Positions 23,844 through 34,642 of a DNA stretch of 64,000 nt are shown in pieces. Source of the stretch: Isoetes taiwanensis. Taxonomy: Eukaryota > Streptophyta > Lycopodiopsida > Isoetales > Isoetaceae. The position numbers and the translations under genes are program-made. The stretch covers positions 9,631,018 to 9,695,017 of the forward strand of contig JAJEKV010000041.1 in assembly GCA_021234155.1 (NCBI GenBank), read 5' to 3'. The notes below the pieces were generated by a model. The model saw only the letters and a program-made list of their open reading frames with translations. It made no database searches and was not told where the DNA came from. Position 1 is the first letter of the stretch. The number at the start of each line of letters is the position of its first letter.

Positions 23844-24043
23844 CTCAAATGGTCTACAAAAACATGTTGAACCACTTGTGGTTCAACAGACCTCTTGGTA
23901 TTTTAAGGGATGTATCTTTTATAATTGGTGATATGCAATTTCATCAAGACTTTGTGGTTTTAGATACTCAATCCAAGGGTATAGATTACCAATTATTATT
24001 GGGAAGACCTTGGTTAAGGGCTGCAAAAGTAGTCCATGATTAG
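23844..24043 (+). pseudogene. Retropepsin C-terminal part (copy 2)
   Basis: Same as 2916-3115: IIGDMQF and YQLLLGRPWL are present, the catalytic Asp segment is absent, and a stop follows VVHD. Confidence 0.75.
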
Positions 24044-24049
24044 TCTTGG

Positions 24050-25089
24050 ATACTTTGACTTTGTCAAAGCAGGGGACTTGTCACTAAGATCGATTTATCA
24101 AGCTGATTTGCAACAACTATTTTACAAGATGAGCGGATATTCTTTGATGAAGAAGAAGAAGAAGGTATTTATGATGAATATGAAGAAGAAGAGGATTTCT
24201 ACAATATTTATGCAGAAATAGACACCCAACATTGCTTTATGGTTGAGGTAGATATTGAGTATCCCAAACACTTTTCTGAAACACAAAATGGACAATCTAA
24301 TTTGCAACCTAGACCTGCTCATACCATGGAGAATGGCTCTGTAATTCCTTATTTAGGAACACCACAATTACAAGAGATTAATTTGGAAAACAATCAAGAG
24401 GGAAAAACATGCAGTAGGTCTTGAATATACCACCTCCCATACTCCTTCAAGCCATTAGCTATTCTGAGGAATTTAGAGATATTTTTGCTTGGAGTTATGC
24501 GGATTTGCGTGGAATAGATCCACAAATTTCTCAAATGAGAATACCTTTAGTACCCAATGCTAACCCTGTTTACCAAAGGTGTTATAGATTGAATCCCAAT
24601 TATGCACTTAACATTAAAAATGAAATTGAAAGCTTACTACAAGCTGGATTTATATTTGAAGTAAATAACAGTGAATGGGTATCTCCCATAGTAATTGTTA
24701 AAAAGAAAAATGGAAAGTTACGAGTTTGCGTGGACTTCCATAAACTCAATGAAGTTACGGAAAAGGATCATTTTCCATTACCTTTTACCGATCAAGTGCT
24801 TGAAAATGTAGCTGGACATGAATGTTACTCATTCATGGATGGTTTCAGCGGGTATAGCCAGATTAGAATTCATCCAGACGACCAAATCAAGTCTACTTTT
24901 ATTACACCGTTTGGTACATTTGCTTATAGAGTAATGCCCTTCGGGCTTACCAATGCACCAGACATTTTTCAAAGAGCCATGCTCCAAATATTCAAAGGAT
25001 ACATAGGTGATTTCATGGAAGTATTCTTGGATGACTTTCCGGTGTTTAGTAGCTGGTTTGATCACCTCGTAAGTTACAAAATGTTTTGA
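24050..25089 (+). pseudogene. Ty3/gypsy reverse transcriptase (copy 2)
   Basis: Same domain as 3128-4189. The open part runs 24421-25089 and keeps all core blocks, including E-V-F-L-D-D-F. The acidic spacer before it (24050-24420) is split into several frames by small differences from copy 1, for example caagctgatttgcaac here against caactggtgcaac there. 25090-25461, the thumb and connection, is out of frame, with runs of T replacing sequence that reads actgctgag and acctgactg in copy 1. Confidence 0.9.
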
Positions 25090-25461
25090 AAGATGTCGTA
25101 ACTATGGGGTATCATTAAACCTGACAAATGTATTTTCTTAGTTGATCATAGAATGCTCTTGGGGCATATTGTTTGTAAAGAAGGCATGCTTACAGATCCG
25201 ATCCAGACAAAGTCAAAGTCATACTTGAAATGCCCCTTCCCAATAATGTAACTCAATTAAAGAGATTTCTTGGAAAAATAAATTATTCGAGAAAATTTGT
25301 CAATGGGAATTTTTGAGATTGCAACTCCCTTCAATAAGCTCACTAGTGGCTAATTTGTTTTCAATGGACAAAAGAATGTGATAATGCATTCAACAAGTTA
25401 AAAGACTCTTTTAGCTCTTTTGCACCTATACTAATTACTTTTTTGTAACAAAGAGTTCCAT

Positions 25462-27288
25462 GTGCATCTTGATGCATCTAAGGCTGCATTAGGTGTGGTG
25501 CTATCTCAGCAACAAGATTCTAATCGTGATCAGCCCATTCATTATGCAAGTAAGCAACTAAATAAAGCAGAGAAAAACTATTCAACAACTGAGAGAGAAG
25601 CTTTAACTATGGTCTTTGCTGTACAAAAGTTTCGGCATTATCTTTTGGGAAATCAATTTACCTTTTATGTGGATGACCAAGCATTATTGTATCTAATTAA
25701 TAAACCTTGTGTGAACGGTCGAATTACAAGGTGGCTCCTTGTTTTACAAGAATTCAATTTCAAAATGGTACTTAAGCCAGGATCTGCGCATCTTTCTAGA
25801 ATATCGAATGGAGAACCACCCAGTGGGATTCAAGATGATCTACCGGATGTAAAATTGTTTCATGTTAATGCCATTCCGCCTTGGTATGTGGGCATTGCAG
25901 TACCTTCGTCCAGAAAAATTCCCAGATAATATGGACATCGTACAAAAACGAGAATTTCTCAAAAGAATTTCACCTTATACCTTAATTTCGGGTCAATTAT
26001 ATAAGAAAGGCAAGGATTATGTCCTCTGCCGATGTGTTTTACCACACGAGACCCATGAGTTGATCAATGAAGCCCACCAAGGTATAAGTGGTGGACACTT
26101 CTCCTCTGAATTAACAGCAAGAAAAATCTTACAAAAGCTGGGCTCTGGTGGCCCACACTATTCAAAGATTCTTATTTAGCTGCTAAAACATGTGATATTT
26201 GCCAAAGGCTAGGGAAACCTAGTCAAAGAAACTATATGCCTTTAAATCCAATAATGCCCCCTGACCCATTTGAAAAATGGGGTATGGATTTTATGGGTTC
26301 AATTTCTCCACCTGTTGTACAAACAAGAGCACAATATATCCTTGTTTTAACTGATTATCATACTAAATGGGCTGAAGCCCGCGCATTAAAAGATAATATG
26401 GCTAGAAGTGTAGCTAAAGTACTTTATCAACAAGTAATTACTCGTTTTGGATGCCCCATTGAGTTGGTAAGTGATAGAGGTCACTTTATTAATGAAACTA
26501 TACAACATCTGACTCGAGATTTCTTAATTTCTCATAAGAGATCCACGCCGTATTATCCACGAGCTAACGGCCAAGCTGAGTCTATGAACAAAACTCTTAT
26601 TACAATCCTAAAAAAAATTTGTGATACCTCTAGAACTGATTGGGAAAACAAACTTCCCACAGTATTATGGGCTTATCGAACAACATTTAAAGTTGCTACA
26701 GGTCATACACCATTTCAGTTAGCTTATGGTACAGAGGCAATAATGCCTTTTGAATTCATAGTACCATCATTAAGAATAGCTATCCAGCATAGATTGGGAG
26801 ATATTAAATCTTTAGAGGATAGACTATTCAAATTAGAAGCTTTGAATGAAACACGTCAAAAGGCAATGTGGTCTCAACAGATTGCAAAGGATAGAAGGAA
26901 AGCTTGGGAAGATAGGAGACAAAAATTTCAAAAATTTTCTGAAGGACAAAAGGCTTTGTTATATGATTCTCGTTACCAAAAACACCCTGGGAAGCTTAAA
27001 GTGAGATGGCTTGGACCATTTGTAATCCAAAAGCTGTACCCAAATGGTTCTGTCCAATTGAAGGACTTACAAGGAAAGCTATTTCCAACATTGGTTAATG
27101 GATCAAGATTAAAGAAATATGAAGAAAAACCTCTTATATCGGTCAACATGACAATTCCAGTATTTAAGTCATCTCTGCCACCTCGAAAAACTTATTTCAC
27201 TGTTTGCCTTTGGAGACCACTTGAATATCTTCTGGACAGTATTTTGGCAAGCAACTTAATAGGGCAAAGCTACAAAACTCCATTTTGA
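25462..27288 (+). pseudogene. Ty3/gypsy RNase H and integrase (copy 2, catalytic Glu intact)
   Basis: RNase H lies in 25462-25929, the integrase zinc region in 25862-26179, and the core plus C-terminus in 26236-27288. The catalytic triad is readable: D in WGMDFMG, D in VSDRGHF, E in RANGQAESMN. Two small frame breaks (about 25900 and 26135) separate parts that are continuous in copy 1, so each copy has what the other lacks. This implies that at least some breaks are not ancestral. The frame ends with a long tail after the GPF-type domain. Confidence 0.9.
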
Positions 27289-27516
27289 GGCTTATGTTTT
27301 CAGCTGTACCAAAAGGAAATATTATCAATTGGTGGAATAATAAATAGGTTCAGTTAATAGAATCTTCTCAATTCATGGAGATAATGTATTCTTTAGGGTT
27401 TTGGCCACCTAATAAGATTCTAATGTGCATATCTCAAGGTAGGGAACGCTCAAAGAGAGCAAAGTATTTTGTTGGAAAGTTTCATGGCGAACAAAATAAA
27501 GCAAGATATCTTATGA

Positions 27517-29420
27517 ATGAAAGGAAACAGATTTAAGACTTATTTTGTCCCACCCAATTCATATTACATTCCTAGAAAGGACTTGCGAGCTTTGCACCAG
27601 TTAGATTCACAAACCATACAATTGTTAGATAGAGCTGGATTACTTTCATTTATGCAGCTCAAAGTTCCACTGCTATCACAAAAACAAGTTTGTGAATTGC
27701 TTTTACATTATGATCCAAAAACTAAATCTACATTTACTACAAGAACAAGTCTATTTCACATTTCTCCAGAGTTAATTACAAAAGCTCTCAAATTACCTGA
27801 TGCTCAGCCTATTTTATTTCAGCACAATATTGTTCTATCTGAATATGGTATTGTTGAAACAGATAGAGAAATTAATTCTGAGAATATCAGATTGCCATAT
27901 AAATTAATTCTCCAATGTTTATCAGATAGACTAGTACCACAGAATGTTTATCCTCAATCAAAACGATGGATTTCTTATATTTTAAGAGCAATTGATGGCA
28001 TGCATATTCCTTGGGCCTCACTTATACATGCAGAATTGATTCATCAATTGCTATATAATCAGAAAACATTTCATGCATCTATTTGGATGTTACATGTTCA
28101 GCTAATCATGGATTATCTTGCTCTTCAACAGGAACAATTTATTGAAGTCAATGAAGTTAATGACGAGGACAATGGTACTGAAAATGTTTTCCATATCGAA
28201 CCTGTTCCGAGATCAATTCAACCAACTAATTTGATGGACAAAACAAATCAATTCTTTGATGCTCAACACAAATTTTTGCAAGAAATCATGAAAGATAAAG
28301 ACACAATGATTTCTGATTTGCAGCAGCAGAATGTAATTTTACAGGACCGTGTGTCAGATATGGAGATTGAAATGCATCAAAAGAAAGATGAATTCGAACA
28401 GCTTTCTAGCAAGTGTGCAACTATGCAAATTACTTTAAACAAGAATGCTCTTACAATACAACAATCTGATAAGCAGAAAGCTCAATTTCGTGAAAAATTC
28501 AATCTCATGCTCCAAAATCTTTCTGCGGTAAGAACTCAGACCAATAAGTTATAAGAACAACTCCAATTCTTGCAAACAAATAAGTCAATGGCAGATACAA
28601 TAATGCCTTCTTCAGATGATCTCTTGGGCCTTAATCCTTATAAATCTGCTTCAAATGACATTTGGAGAAAAACCTATCTCAATGATCCTAACATTGCCAA
28701 TAATTACTTTAGTGCACCTGATGTAATGAAAGCAGACTTCAATTTTGATCCAAGATACAAAAAAAGAAACCCATGGGATCAAATTGATATGAAAACTAAT
28801 TGGGTAGTAATTCCTGGAGAAGATTGGTCTAGCACCAAAAATATACTTCAAAACTTGAATACCTTTATTAATCAAGCTATGCATAGCCCTGATCCAGTTG
28901 TTTATCAACAAGCTAAGTATTGTAAGCTACTAAAACTGATTATCCGATCACATAGCCGTGCTAAAAATACTCTTATCAATATTAATCCAAACCAAACATG
29001 TAAAAAGACCATGATGGATACCGCATTATTCTTTAAAGCAAATCATTTACCAGCTATTCACATGGCATTATTTGAAAAGATGGCAGAATCTGGTTTTCTT
29101 ATAAAGCTTCACCAGCATATTATGATGTCAAACTTGCAGCTGAAGGCAAAAGAAAACAACAAATTTACATTTTTTATCAAAATTACAAGCACATTCATTT
29201 TGCTAAAGAGAGTGTGGAGCACTTTGCTAAAGAGAGTGTGGAGCGCGTGCCCCACATTAAAGGGGGGAATAATCATGATAATGAGGACGATGAAAACGAG
29301 ATTAACTTGACTTTTGATGAAGATCTCAAAGATGCAAGTGACACCGAAGTTGAGGATTACGACGGGCACTTTAAACGCAAAAGAAGACATGAAGTCAGTA
29401 GCAGTACCATGCAGTTCTAG
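27517..29420 (+). pseudogene. Post-pol ORF: plant-mobile-domain-like N-terminus, coiled coil, acidic C-terminus (copy 2)
   Basis: A second ORF about 230 bases after the pol stop. Residues 1 to about 220 show an LDSQTIQLLDRAGLLSF ... LLLHYDPKTKSTFTT ... ISPELITKALKLPDAQ pattern. This resembles the plant mobile domain (PMD: L-x-x-AGL, W/YDP-x-T-F, I-x-x-ALGLP), known both in host MAIN/MAIL proteins and in some transposons. Residues about 245-345 form a coiled coil. An in-frame TAA at 28552-28554, shared by both copies, splits the chain; the same frame resumes at once (E-Q-L-Q-F). The second half (to about 29310) has Trp-rich blocks (WRKTYLNDPNIANNYF, NPWDQIDMKTNWVV). The acidic C-terminus to 29420 needs a frame change at a T-run near 29171. 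No transmembrane segment is obvious, so an env-like role is not supported. Function is unknown; PMD is an inference from pattern. Confidence 0.65.
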
Positions 29421-29772
29421 TGAAGACCTAAGAAGACGCTATATAATTGTCAAAATTGTTATTATGTTGTAGTAGAACCTTAAATTGTAGTAGAATATAA
29501 AATAATGGCTCTTTATGCCTTAGACCATTAGGAAATGACATGGAAAGATATGAAAAGACATCTTGTGGAAAGCTATTAAAAGGGCTCACGTTTGATTGCG
29601 TTTTTGAATAGAAAGTGCCTTTTGGATATAACTTCTTAACATGAGAATGTCTCTTGCTTTTGTTGTACTTCAATTAAATTTGAAAGGAAAAAGCATTCGT
29701 ATCTTAATATGTCTCAACAAATAATGAACCAATATTGCTCAAACAAGGAAACGTCATTTTAGGGCAGCGTTG

Positions 29773-30174
29773 CATTTGCTATTTTTTCTCCAAGCATATC
29801 TTATTCCTTGGGAATACTTGTTCCATGTTCGCACGACAGACAAAGTGAAGTTCATGTTCCAATTCGTGACGCCCCTGCATGGCTCGTCCTACCAGCTTCT
29901 AGGCATGTCCATGATGCCTAGATGCATGCACAGTTTATTGAAGAGATTCTCAATAAATACTCATTAGAGCTAAGCATTGCAAATGCATCATGTGCTCATG
30001 TATGTTGACTCTAACTTTCAAGCATCTGCTGTGAATGCTAGAAGATTCGCCTCATGGATTATAGAATTTCTTCAAATTTTTTAGACTTTCGCCAAATTGG
30101 CTATTGTCATTTGACAAATATTCGCCCAAAAAAGTTCATATCCAAAGGCTAAAAAAAAATTAGACACAACACTA
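29773..30174 (+). repeat. Downstream terminal direct repeat, LTR-like (copy 2)
   Basis: 402 bp, matching 23442-23843. It ends at the host protease junction. Confidence 0.7.
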
Positions 30175-30180
30175 GTTTCC

Positions 30181-31628
30181 TGTGTCAACGAGGATGATAG
30201 TCTGCTTGCTAGCTATCTTCCTGATTTTCTGCATTCTCAAACTCCACTGCAGCAAAAATGCGATACTCATCTTCAATAAAATCTCGTGGCAGGATGTCGT
30301 CCTCCTCAGTTAGAGTCTCCCATCCCATGTCCAACATAGATGACTGCGTCACGAACGGGCATTCATGGGTTCTATGCCCAGGATGGAAGGACCTAAAGCA
30401 TAGCCTTTTCTTTATGTACTCGTCGCATTTCTCCTTTAGTATGGACTTCAATGTCCGCTTCACTAGCTTTGCTGGGGCCCCCACTCTGATCTTTAAAAGT
30501 TATCTGCTTCTTTCCTTTTTGCCTACTATAGCCCTCACTATTGTAGTTGCTTTTGGTTGGCCCTGAACTAGCTGGGCTCAGACTATAAGCTCCTGCATTC
30601 TTGCCTTTTTCATAAATCCCTTGTTTTTGAACTGGAGTTACTAGACTTGATGGGACTTCCAAGTTAAGTGCTTTATCTTCCACCTCTGCCATGGAGTGCG
30701 GGGTTATTGTTGGCATGAGCTTCTTAATATTTTCATTGAGCCCCTCAATGTAGCATTCACTTGCCCGCTTTTCATCGATCTCTGGCACGTAGAGCTATAA
30801 GCGCATGAACTCCTCGGTATAAAATGTGACTGACCCACTGCCCTGCACTAGCCTATAGAAGGTTTGCACCATCTGGCACCGGTGGGACCTTGGCACATAG
30901 TGATCCTTGAAGGCTTTCACAAACTTTTTGAATCTGCAATTATTACGGCTCAAGCTGTGAGCATGAGGTACCCTTTTCACCACATGCATGCGACACCCTT
31001 AAGGTTTGAAGTAGCTACTCTCCCCTTGTCTTTATCCTTCATCCAATAAGCATTGATGTACTCTTTCATCTCATCAGACCATGCTTTTGCTTATATGCTC
31101 GACCTTTTTGTCTCGAGAACTGTTCCAGTTTCCTACCCTTCCATACATTACTCATGGCTGAGTCTACTTTCTTATGGTAATCTGCTTCCTTATTAGCCTT
31201 GGCCTTAGCCCTGGCCCTGGCCTGCCTATTAGCAGGTGGGGCTATTGTTCCATCTTTCTGCTCTGATTCAGCTTCTTCTTCATCCTCTGTTTCAGATTCT
31301 GCCTCTGTCTTTGATGATTCAGAGCTAGACCCTGAGCTAGATGACTTAATGCCTCCTTTTCCTTGCTTTCTCTTTACCCTTTGTAGATGGGAGCAATAGT
31401 TGTTCCATTGATTCTTGCACTACTTCGGCATTAATGTTTCTTGGTGGCGGTGGAGGAACTCCTACTATGAACGGTTATTGTAGCTCCTGGATTTCCGACC
31501 TTAGCTGAGTCATCTTCTATTCTGGCTTTGCATGACAGGGTCTGGAAACAAAACTCTTGATCGCCAATCTGCTCCTTGAGATTGATTAGTGTGTGGCACT
31601 CTATTATGCCCACGCGTCCTCGCTGCAT
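30181..31628 (-). pseudogene. Ty3/gypsy gag and protease start of the older element (copy 2)
   Basis: Minus-strand gag, the structural capsid and nucleocapsid protein. From the N-terminus (31628): a variable region, an acidic Ser/Glu-rich stretch (about 31380-31260), then the capsid domain around 30989-30720 with FKDHYVPRSHRCQMVQTFY, SVTFYTEEFMRL and ECYIEGLNENIKKLMP. A basic linker is followed by a zinc knuckle at about 30401-30360 reading CFRSFHPGHRTHEC: the second Cys of the CX2CX4HX4C pattern is Ser. The frame then shifts into the protease and stops at the nested insertion after V-D-T-G-N. With 20358-21597 it forms one disrupted gag-pol. Confidence 0.85.
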
Positions 31629-31976
31629 ACATTGTGCATTATATCAACTTATTAAGAGCTTGTTTGTTATTTAATATTTAGTTGTTGCCAATATAAATAT
31701 CAACAAACATTTTACAATACAAAATAAGTCATATTTCATTTCATATATATACAAGTGGTTGTATTACGTAGGGCCTGTAAGAAGTTGAATGTATATGTTT
31801 TGAGGATTGTAGACAGTCGATATATGAGGCATCATCGTTAAGGTCCATGAGATTGCGTGCAAAGAACCTGCAAGAATCTAAGCAGATAAAAGTTTCCAGT
31901 GATGTAAGGATTGAACCGCTTACTCGATAGCCAGACAATGTTCATGAAACGACTCCAAGACCTGAGGCCGATTCAC

Positions 31977-32088
31977 CTGTTCTTTTAGCCATCTACCATG
32001 TGAAGCCCCTGTCTGGCTCCAGTCCAGGTTGGCAAATTTCCAATCCATGTTTATTCACAAGTTCTATGTATCTGTATTCCATAAGGAT
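31977..32088 (-). pseudogene. Exon resembling a DUF707 family gene (copy 2)
   Basis: Identical to 11057-11168, including the in-frame stop (about 31993-31995). Reads YIELVNKHGLEICQPGLEP between a plausible splice acceptor and donor. Unlike the flanking transposon DNA, its CAG and CTG sites show no differences between copies. It may be a remnant of a host gene or a fragment captured next to the minus-strand gypsy element. Confidence 0.6.
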
Positions 32089-32189
32089 CTGATGAAAATC
32101 CATCAAAAGTCATTATACCATGTTCATACTATGACGGACAATGTGAAGCCGAACATGCAAAACATACTTAGTGTCAAAGATTTTTGTAG

Positions 32190-33745
32190 ATTCTTAGGAT
32201 TCACCTAGATGAGGGACTGCATGAAGCCGACCCTTAAAAACACACCCAATGTGAAAGATTCCCCTTAGATTCTTAAGATTCTACAAAGATTCCCCTAGAT
32301 TTCTGAAGATTAGCCCAAGCTTCCTTTAGATTCTGCAATATTCTATGTAGATTCTCCTAGATTCTATGAAGATTCCCCTAGTTTCTCCAAGATTCCTCAA
32401 GATACTCAAAGATTTCCCTAGATTTTCTAAGATTCTCTTGAGATTTCCTAGGTTCTCAAAGATTATCCCAAGATTCCTCTAGATTTTCCAAGATTCCATT
32501 TAGATTCTCTTAGGTTTTCCAAGATTCAATAAAGATTCCCCTAGAATCCCAATGATTCTCTTGAGATTCCTCTAGATTCTCTAAGATCATATGAAGATTC
32601 CCCTAGAATCCCTAAGATTCTCTTGAGATTCCTCCAAATTTTCTAAGATCCTATGAAGATTCCTCTAGATTTTACAAAATTGCACCAAGATTCTCGTAGA
32701 TAGTAGATACCCTTATATTTCCTCTTAGATTCCTTAAGATTATACGAAGATTCCCTAGATTCTCAAGATTCTATGGAGATTCCTCGAGACTTTATTAAGA
32801 TTCCCTTAGATTCTCCAAGATTTTAGCTAAATTCCTATACATTCTTAAAGATTTTATGACAATTTCCTTAGATTCTCCTAGATTTCCATAGATTCTCTTA
32901 AGCTTCCCTAAGATTCACCTAGATTCCCAAAGATTATCCCATGATTCCTTTAGCTTCCCCAAGATTCTATGAAGATTTTTCTAGATTCTTCAAGATTCTA
33001 TGAAGATTCTCTTAGATTCTCTAAGATTCCACAAAGATTCCCTTAGATTCTCAAAAAAAGTAGGAAGATTCCAAACATTCTCTTGAAATTCTCTTAGATT
33101 CCCAAAGATTCTCTTAGATTCTTAATGTTCTACAAAGATTCCCCTAGATTCTTAAGATTCTCCAGAGATTCCCCAAGATTTTATTAAGATTCCTCAAGAT
33201 TCTCCAAGATTCCGTCTAGATTCCCATAGATTTTTAAAGATTTTATGAAGATTCCCTTAGATTCTCCTAGATTCCCAAAGATTCATTTGAGACTCCCTAA
33301 GATTCTCTAAAAATTCCCCTAGATTCCAAAAGAATACCCCAAGATTCCACTAGATTCTCCAAAATTCTATCAAGATTCTCCTAGATTCTTCTAGATTCTC
33401 TAAGATTCCATTAAGATTTTTCTAGGTTCTTAAAGATTTTATCAAGATTCCCCAGGATGCTGAAAGAAACGCTTGAGATTCCTATAGATTCTCTTGAGAT
33501 TCCTCTAGTTCCCATAGATTCTATGAAGATTCCCCCAGACTCCCCAAGATTCCATCAAGATTCCTCTAGGTTCTTAGAGATTTTATCAAGATTCCCTTAG
33601 ATTCCCTTACATTCTCAAAGATGCTCTCTTGGTATTCCCACAGATTCTCTAAGATTCTCATGATATTCCTCTGGTTTCGCTAAGATCCTATAAAAATTCT
33701 CCTAGATTCCCTCAACTTACCATAGATTCCTTGAAACTCGAAGAT
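32190..33745. repeat. GATTC-rich degenerate minisatellite
   Basis: About 1.5 kb of imperfect units built from agattcccctagattct followed by a short variable spacer such as ctaagattctatga. Unit length drifts around 18-24 bp and no two neighbours are identical over long stretches. Nothing codes through it. The array is where copy 1 is cut off by the assembly gap. Confidence 0.85.
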
Positions 33746-34344
33746 TCCAAGAAGATTCTTAGTATTCGATCACGTTGGATGCAGCTGCGATAAAATAGTG
33801 CCAAAGCATCACTCATTGGAAAGCTCTCGACGAGAGGAATCCAATGGCATAGGTCCCACCTTCATCCGACCCCTCTACTGCAAGCTACATGCCTTTGAAG
33901 ATGATTAAATAGAAAGAAGCTTCCTAGAAAGTCCACTCATAAATACCTTTTTATTAATGAGGGTGCCACCTCACCTTCTTTTAAAAAAAAAATCAATTTA
34001 ATATAAAAGGTTAATGGCTAGGATTTATGCTCACCTTTTGATCTAACGGCTGAGATCTACTACACCAAATCCACTTTTTGGCACCTTCCTTGCACCTTCC
34101 TCACAAAATTCAAGGGCTAGGATTTCTCCTCCCCTTTTGATCCAACGGTCCATGGATGTGATGCATGCCTCCCATGAAGATCCAATGGCTACAACTTCGC
34201 CACCTCACTGCTTTTCAAATAGATGGCCTAGATTCGTTTGAGTATATAGACAATCTATATGATGGGGGTACATCCAAGTAATTTTATATATACAAGTGGT
34301 TGCGCGTCGGCATGCTTTCCAGCCCAGAATTGCAAGCAGAAGGT
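33746..34344. other. No recognised gene
   Basis: Contains a short direct repeat (ggctaggattt ... ccttttgatc.aacgg at about 34017 and 34112), an A-run at 33985-33994 and tatatatacaagtggttg at about 34285, which also occurs at about 10822 and 31744. Confidence 0.4.
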
Positions 34345-34642
34345 CTTTGGCATAACGTAAAAATCGGTTTAGATAAAATTCTGCCACAGTAAAACTCTTA
34401 CAGAATCGCAGGTAAACTCCTCAGAATGCAGGGTAGATCTTTAGAATCGCTAGTAAACTCTTCTGAATGCAAGGTAAATCTTCTGAATCGCTGGTAAAAC
34501 TGCCGGAGCAGCCAAGAAACGCCGCAGCAGGAAGAAACTCAGAAAAGGGCTTACATTCAGGGTTTGAATGTGTGCCACGTGGCGTGGCGCTATTGGATGC
34601 GCGAGCAGAATTTTATCTAAACTGTTATTACGTTCTGCAGAA
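34345..34642. mobile_element. Fold-back (MITE-like) element
   Basis: Inverted arms of about 36 bp: 34348-34384 ends tttagataaaattctgc and 34605-34642 starts gcagaattttatctaaac. Outside the core the left arm differs from the right at positions where the right arm implies CAG/CTG. The interior holds 2.5 tandem units of about 42 bp (34398-34500, gaatcgc.ggtaaactc and gaatgcagggtaaatct). No coding capacity and no clear target duplication. Confidence 0.55.

Larger units (their letters stand above)
21598..30174 (+). mobile_element. Plus-strand Ty3/gypsy element nested in a minus-strand gypsy protease gene (copy 2)
   Basis: Second copy of the 660-9249 insertion, at the same host site with the same GTTTCC duplication (21592-21597 and 30175-30180). 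The structure is identical and the two terminal direct repeats look identical, so the insertion is recent. The post-pol ORF reads better here than in copy 1, while pol is broken at different points. Confidence 0.85.

Noticed and set aside
27517-29420. Retroviral envelope-like protein downstream of pol
   Set aside because: No signal peptide or transmembrane segment is visible; the coiled coil and basic tail fit a nuclear or structural protein better.
23437-30179. Alternative target duplication TTTCC around the terminal repeats alone (23442-30174)
   Set aside because: The match is short, the ends would not be TG/CA, and the protease reading frame independently places the left end at 21598.
34285-34302. 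Shared word tatatatacaagtggttg with 10822 and 31744
   Set aside because: Only about 18 bases, AT-rich, with no extended similarity.
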